Assembly (NCBI RefSeq): GCF_044336245.1 | Contig: NZ_CP172346.1 | Span: 744,001 to 808,000, forward strand | Direction: 5' to 3' | Origin: Schlesneria sphaerica | GTDB taxonomy: Bacteria; Planctomycetota; Planctomycetia; Planctomycetales; Planctomycetaceae | Length of the DNA: 64,000 nucleotides | Shown here: positions 62,301 to 64,000 of the stretch, piece after piece | Layout: each line of letters begins with the position of its first letter | Position numbering within the stretch: the first letter of the stretch is position 1 | The notes under the pieces: model-generated | What the model saw: the letters and a program-made list of their open reading frames with translations, nothing else | Database searches by the model: none | Told to the model about the DNA's origin: nothing | Program-made: the position numbers and the translations under genes

Positions 62301-62641
62301 TCAAGTATTACATGGCGTGGAAGGAGCTCTGCGTGGAGTTTCTTGGATCGCTTTGGAGTGATCCGGAGTTTACAGCTGAGCAATTAAGGGCGGTTACTGT
62401 CTGGTGTGTTGGAAGTTTACTTCCAGCCGTTCCACGAGGAATGCTGTATTCCCCAGTGGGAAGACGGCTGGCAAACCTAACTCCAAAGGCGTTCCTATTG
62501 ACGGCGATGATTCGATTTGCCGCTGTTGAACCACTTCAACGGGCAAATGAAGCGCTTCGCCTCATGGCGGCCCATTTGGGAATGACTGAGGACGAGTTTT
62601 ATGAGGCCGCAGCGGAAGCAGCCGATGGACGATATGACTGA
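59294..62641 (+). CDS. Large TPR protein with possible PIN-like domain, 1115 residues
   Basis: ATG 59294 overlaps the previous stop (ATGGCTGA) and has an AAGGA site. Residues 330-520 have TPR-like helices, such as FHQAVRALTLAAEQSPDDTR, LARLNPNEPRNRVNLALCQV and ALSSIDTVIDFEHPELQI. Around residue 650, VVADISAIITLHRLGRLNLA followed by YFGKLVLPTSYGD resembles the start of a PIN-type nuclease (a leading D-x-S-A). LRLLADDRLLQSA near 890 and LLILGLESSGSLTAED near 920 fit the later acidic positions. The nuclease call is tentative. It probably works with the membrane protein and the next gene. Confidence 0.6.
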   Translation: MAELERGSDHAIRIASLTAFETSMRIGVEAGLARIGVLDNPARVHAAILLLVQNHRFQDVVDLAASQQPHCKWIDLAVYANVALRDVASAKSLLAFALDYCEESWVLNRCRIAVADAVFSEILQDAKHTGLSLKGGLSDEDRLLLEFVIATLNPLVTPVRLSGRVESSVQRVAVEFAANVYGLLGQLSQITDLVMPMVKCRPVPLLLAQLVLRKLCEPPSGLSGRIRVEHPNSFSAHFVAALLDREVYDRIRPSLDSMIDLQQMARDRGDEAVEQLCQALFETASALDMAALARTRTTVDRLLGTPNRYRLLFDSVALLKQNKPDEALKELNAHPQDDDAVWWQIAAKAHELLNDVDKATECWERVSQLMPHPDLLTRFAGLSMQQRRFHQAVRALTLAAEQSPDDTRILEQLAFAHTRLGRFSDACMLYERLARLNPNEPRNRVNLALCQVRSGDPESALSSIDTVIDFEHPELQIIGLRAEILKSLNRPADAFNDLQRIRDDFWSNVRFLVLYMDVSYRAGRDGEAHQAFHQLMSMQHNGQLQEPLFQPISLDDLKMMGTQRFRQRESLFSEVAKGKLPWLAAEALMGAVADQAWYRRTQRLRWLSDDVSARGEWTIYATNSFSVQRDSNGRPSVLRIGSPRSGEAVVADISAIITLHRLGRLNLAADYFGKLVLPTSYGDLPVRDAQRLAPHQPSREQELRLIQDLVQRRLITVIGDGDTTREIPLVDEYHDDAENQRFAMADVAQLLRVTQRLTSEELDDFARVCHRPTQSNRELPLDRRILFAIGTLRTMARYPWIERLLPTVDWCVARDDYDNELHELQDYEFQRSILGSHQGMWKEINQLRADGKLEYRDSRSLSHDRDSEDDGEEPSPFLDALTLAMDERLRLLADDRLLQSAVLNQNPEVSDAAFGADLLILGLESSGSLTAEDVCGDLIKMMRWRYRFLLPDSRHLIIAALRSRDNLPGPELRDIAAYVQESMRDPGLFCGPENADLPTPVAFKYYMAWKELCVEFLGSLWSDPEFTAEQLRAVTVWCVGSLLPAVPRGMLYSPVGRRLANLTPKAFLLTAMIRFAAVEPLQRANEALRLMAAHLGMTEDEFYEAAAEAADGRYD

Positions 62642-64000
62642 GGATGAGATCGCGATGGCCTTTCGCCAGCGCATTCAACGAATAGCGTTATGTCATCGCG
62701 TCGGTCAATCGGTCGCTGGCCACGTCATCATGCGTTTTCGGAAGCTCGGGGAATGGACGAAAGAGATCGTACAGACGACCCCCAGGGATATCGTTCGAAT
62801 CTTGACCCAAACTGATCACCCCCAGCGGTTGCCACTTCCAGATGGACCGCTCGTAGTTATTGTCGAGAATGAGAACGCTGGAATTCTTGAAGTGTCGGAA
62901 CATCTGCTTTCACAAGATGTGAACATTCGGCGAGCCGCCTACCAACACTTTCTCTCTGCGCAATCTAACCAGGAATGTTGGGTATCTGCCTATGTTCTCG
63001 ACCTTCTTCAGAAGAACGCAGATGCACTGATGGACGCTGATGAGTCGATCTGGATACCTGCTGGCCTATTGCTGCGGGACGCTATTGAACTCGATTTCCG
63101 CGCAAATTGCGCTGGGGTACATCAGAGTTCGCAGGAAGGGTTTGATCAGAGTTACCAGAAATACCTCAATAAGGTTATTTGGCCGAGGGCGAACTGTTTC
63201 GAACACGATAGGCCCACCATCATAAATCCAATCGAGGAATCTCAGCAGATTCGAACAAAGCTCAACGAATTGTCGTCACTTGACGATCTGAATAGCGCGC
63301 TGAATGGATATCTCGCATTTTGTGGCTACTTGCCCTTAGCGGGTGAATTGTCAGCCGGTTCGCTGATTGCAGCATGGGATGCGCTTCACCCAGGGCACGA
63401 TCTGTGGAAGGCAGTTTGGGGTTGGGCTGATTCCATTCACAGTGTTTTGGCTCAATATCATGCTGCTCATGCGTTCTTGGAGCATCCACAATGGATTCGC
63501 GAAGAGGAAATTGAGCGGTTGATTACTGTTGTCCGCAGTGTCATTTCTAGCCCAGAAGCTGACTCGAATTCCACACAGTCCTGCCTCCTAAGGCTACGAG
63601 CGAACCTGCTCGAGCATTTTCAAATGCATCTTGAGGGATTGGCACCAGGACTTAATAGCGACGTTGTTGCCACATCGGCCTGCTGGATGACTGAAACAGT
63701 CGCTCAGCTATTTCGCGGAGATTCTTCTCACATAATGAAGGGATGTGCATTTCTGCGAGCAAACGTAATTCCAATATCCCAGCGGCGTTGGTCGATGGCC
63801 CGGTCCCGAATGGCACCGACACCACTCCGAATCGCGAGTCTTTACAACCCATTTATTTGGAGTGACGCTCTTCTGGCGACAGCCGTGCGACGATTCAGCG
63901 ATTTCCCCGAGTGCGACAACGGTGCGGAGTACGGGAGGTTTCTACTCACTAGGCTGACCTCTGCGACCTGCGCAGGGGCTTTGCGAGTGATTGGACGCCG
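62625..64000 (+). CDS. Unrecognised protein, incomplete at the window end (at least 458 residues)
   Basis: ATG 62625 (MDDMTEDEIAMAFRQRIQ) or 62634 overlaps the TPR stop codon, so the frame continues the operon. It stays open to the window edge. Composition is coding-like, with helical repeats such as LLSQDVNIRRAAYQHFLSAQ and LIAAWDALHPGHDLWKAVW. There is no transmembrane segment or motif I recognise. A helical-repeat scaffold or large effector is possible. It is the third member of the membrane/TPR module. Confidence 0.6.
   Translation, partial: MDDMTEDEIAMAFRQRIQRIALCHRVGQSVAGHVIMRFRKLGEWTKEIVQTTPRDIVRILTQTDHPQRLPLPDGPLVVIVENENAGILEVSEHLLSQDVNIRRAAYQHFLSAQSNQECWVSAYVLDLLQKNADALMDADESIWIPAGLLLRDAIELDFRANCAGVHQSSQEGFDQSYQKYLNKVIWPRANCFEHDRPTIINPIEESQQIRTKLNELSSLDDLNSALNGYLAFCGYLPLAGELSAGSLIAAWDALHPGHDLWKAVWGWADSIHSVLAQYHAAHAFLEHPQWIREEEIERLITVVRSVISSPEADSNSTQSCLLRLRANLLEHFQMHLEGLAPGLNSDVVATSACWMTETVAQLFRGDSSHIMKGCAFLRANVIPISQRRWSMARSRMAPTPLRIASLYNPFIWSDALLATAVRRFSDFPECDNGAEYGRFLLTRLTSATCAGALRVIGR

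Overview
The window looks like a chromosome segment from a planctomycete (phylum Planctomycetota). This is inferred from a signal-peptide ceramidase-like protein, FemAB-type acyltransferases, a DUF1257 / DUF2997 / Ycf46-like AAA operon and an integrase of a divergent type I associate with this phylum. No rRNA or other species-level marker is present, so the genus is open.

Layout. (1) 1-9170 is ordinary chromosome: a minus-strand cluster of a VanX-like dipeptidase, an M81 metallopeptidase and a ceramidase-like protein, then DNA polymerase IV, then a plus-strand pair of acyltransferase-fold proteins. (2) 9171-25479 is a 16.3 kb integrative element (element 1). It is bounded by a 42-bp perfect repeat made of the 5' half of a tRNA-Arg(TCT) gene. 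It carries a divergent tyrosine recombinase, small HTH proteins, a phage-type replication initiator and DnaB helicase, an AntA/KilAC antirepressor and a prohead-protease-like gene. No capsid, portal or terminase was recognised, so it resembles a satellite or a decayed prophage. Its left part holds plus-strand cargo, including DUF2971, DUF4145 and unknown genes. (3) The intact tRNA-Arg lies at 25440-25513. A second, canonical integrase sits immediately to its right and reads through the tRNA, which suggests tandem integration at one tRNA. (4) 25.5-33.3 kb carries this second element's integrase, an AlpA-like factor, a family A DNA polymerase, a probable ssDNA-binding protein, an SF3 (P4/D5-type) helicase and a winged-helix protein. 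Phased repeats and a palindrome precede the helicase gene. (5) 34.4-42.5 kb is one long plus-strand operon: DUF1257, a small protein, DUF2997, an AAA ATPase, a DUF3150-like protein, small proteins, a sliding-clamp-like protein, a PD-(D/E)XK nuclease, a possible lipoprotein and a DUF4230-like membrane protein. (6) 42.7-58.4 kb, after a strong terminator, is an anti-phage-type operon: HTH regulator, SNF2 helicase with DUF3883, DUF1016 nuclease, dynamin-like GTPase, DUF262/HNH nuclease, DUF1156 methyltransferase and DUF499 ATPase with an Swt1-type HEPN domain. The helicase/methyltransferase/ATPase core matches what I recall as the Hma system; the GTPase and two nuclease genes interleaved in it are the unusual part. 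(7) 58.4-64.0 kb continues on the same strand with overlapping genes: a four-helix membrane protein, an 1115-residue TPR protein with a possible PIN-like domain, and an unrecognised gene running off the end.

The two most promising undescribed assemblies are the replication-like DUF1257/DUF2997/AAA/clamp/nuclease operon, and the expanded helicase-methyltransferase-ATPase island with its membrane/TPR tail. All functional statements come from reading sequence motifs; no database search was possible.
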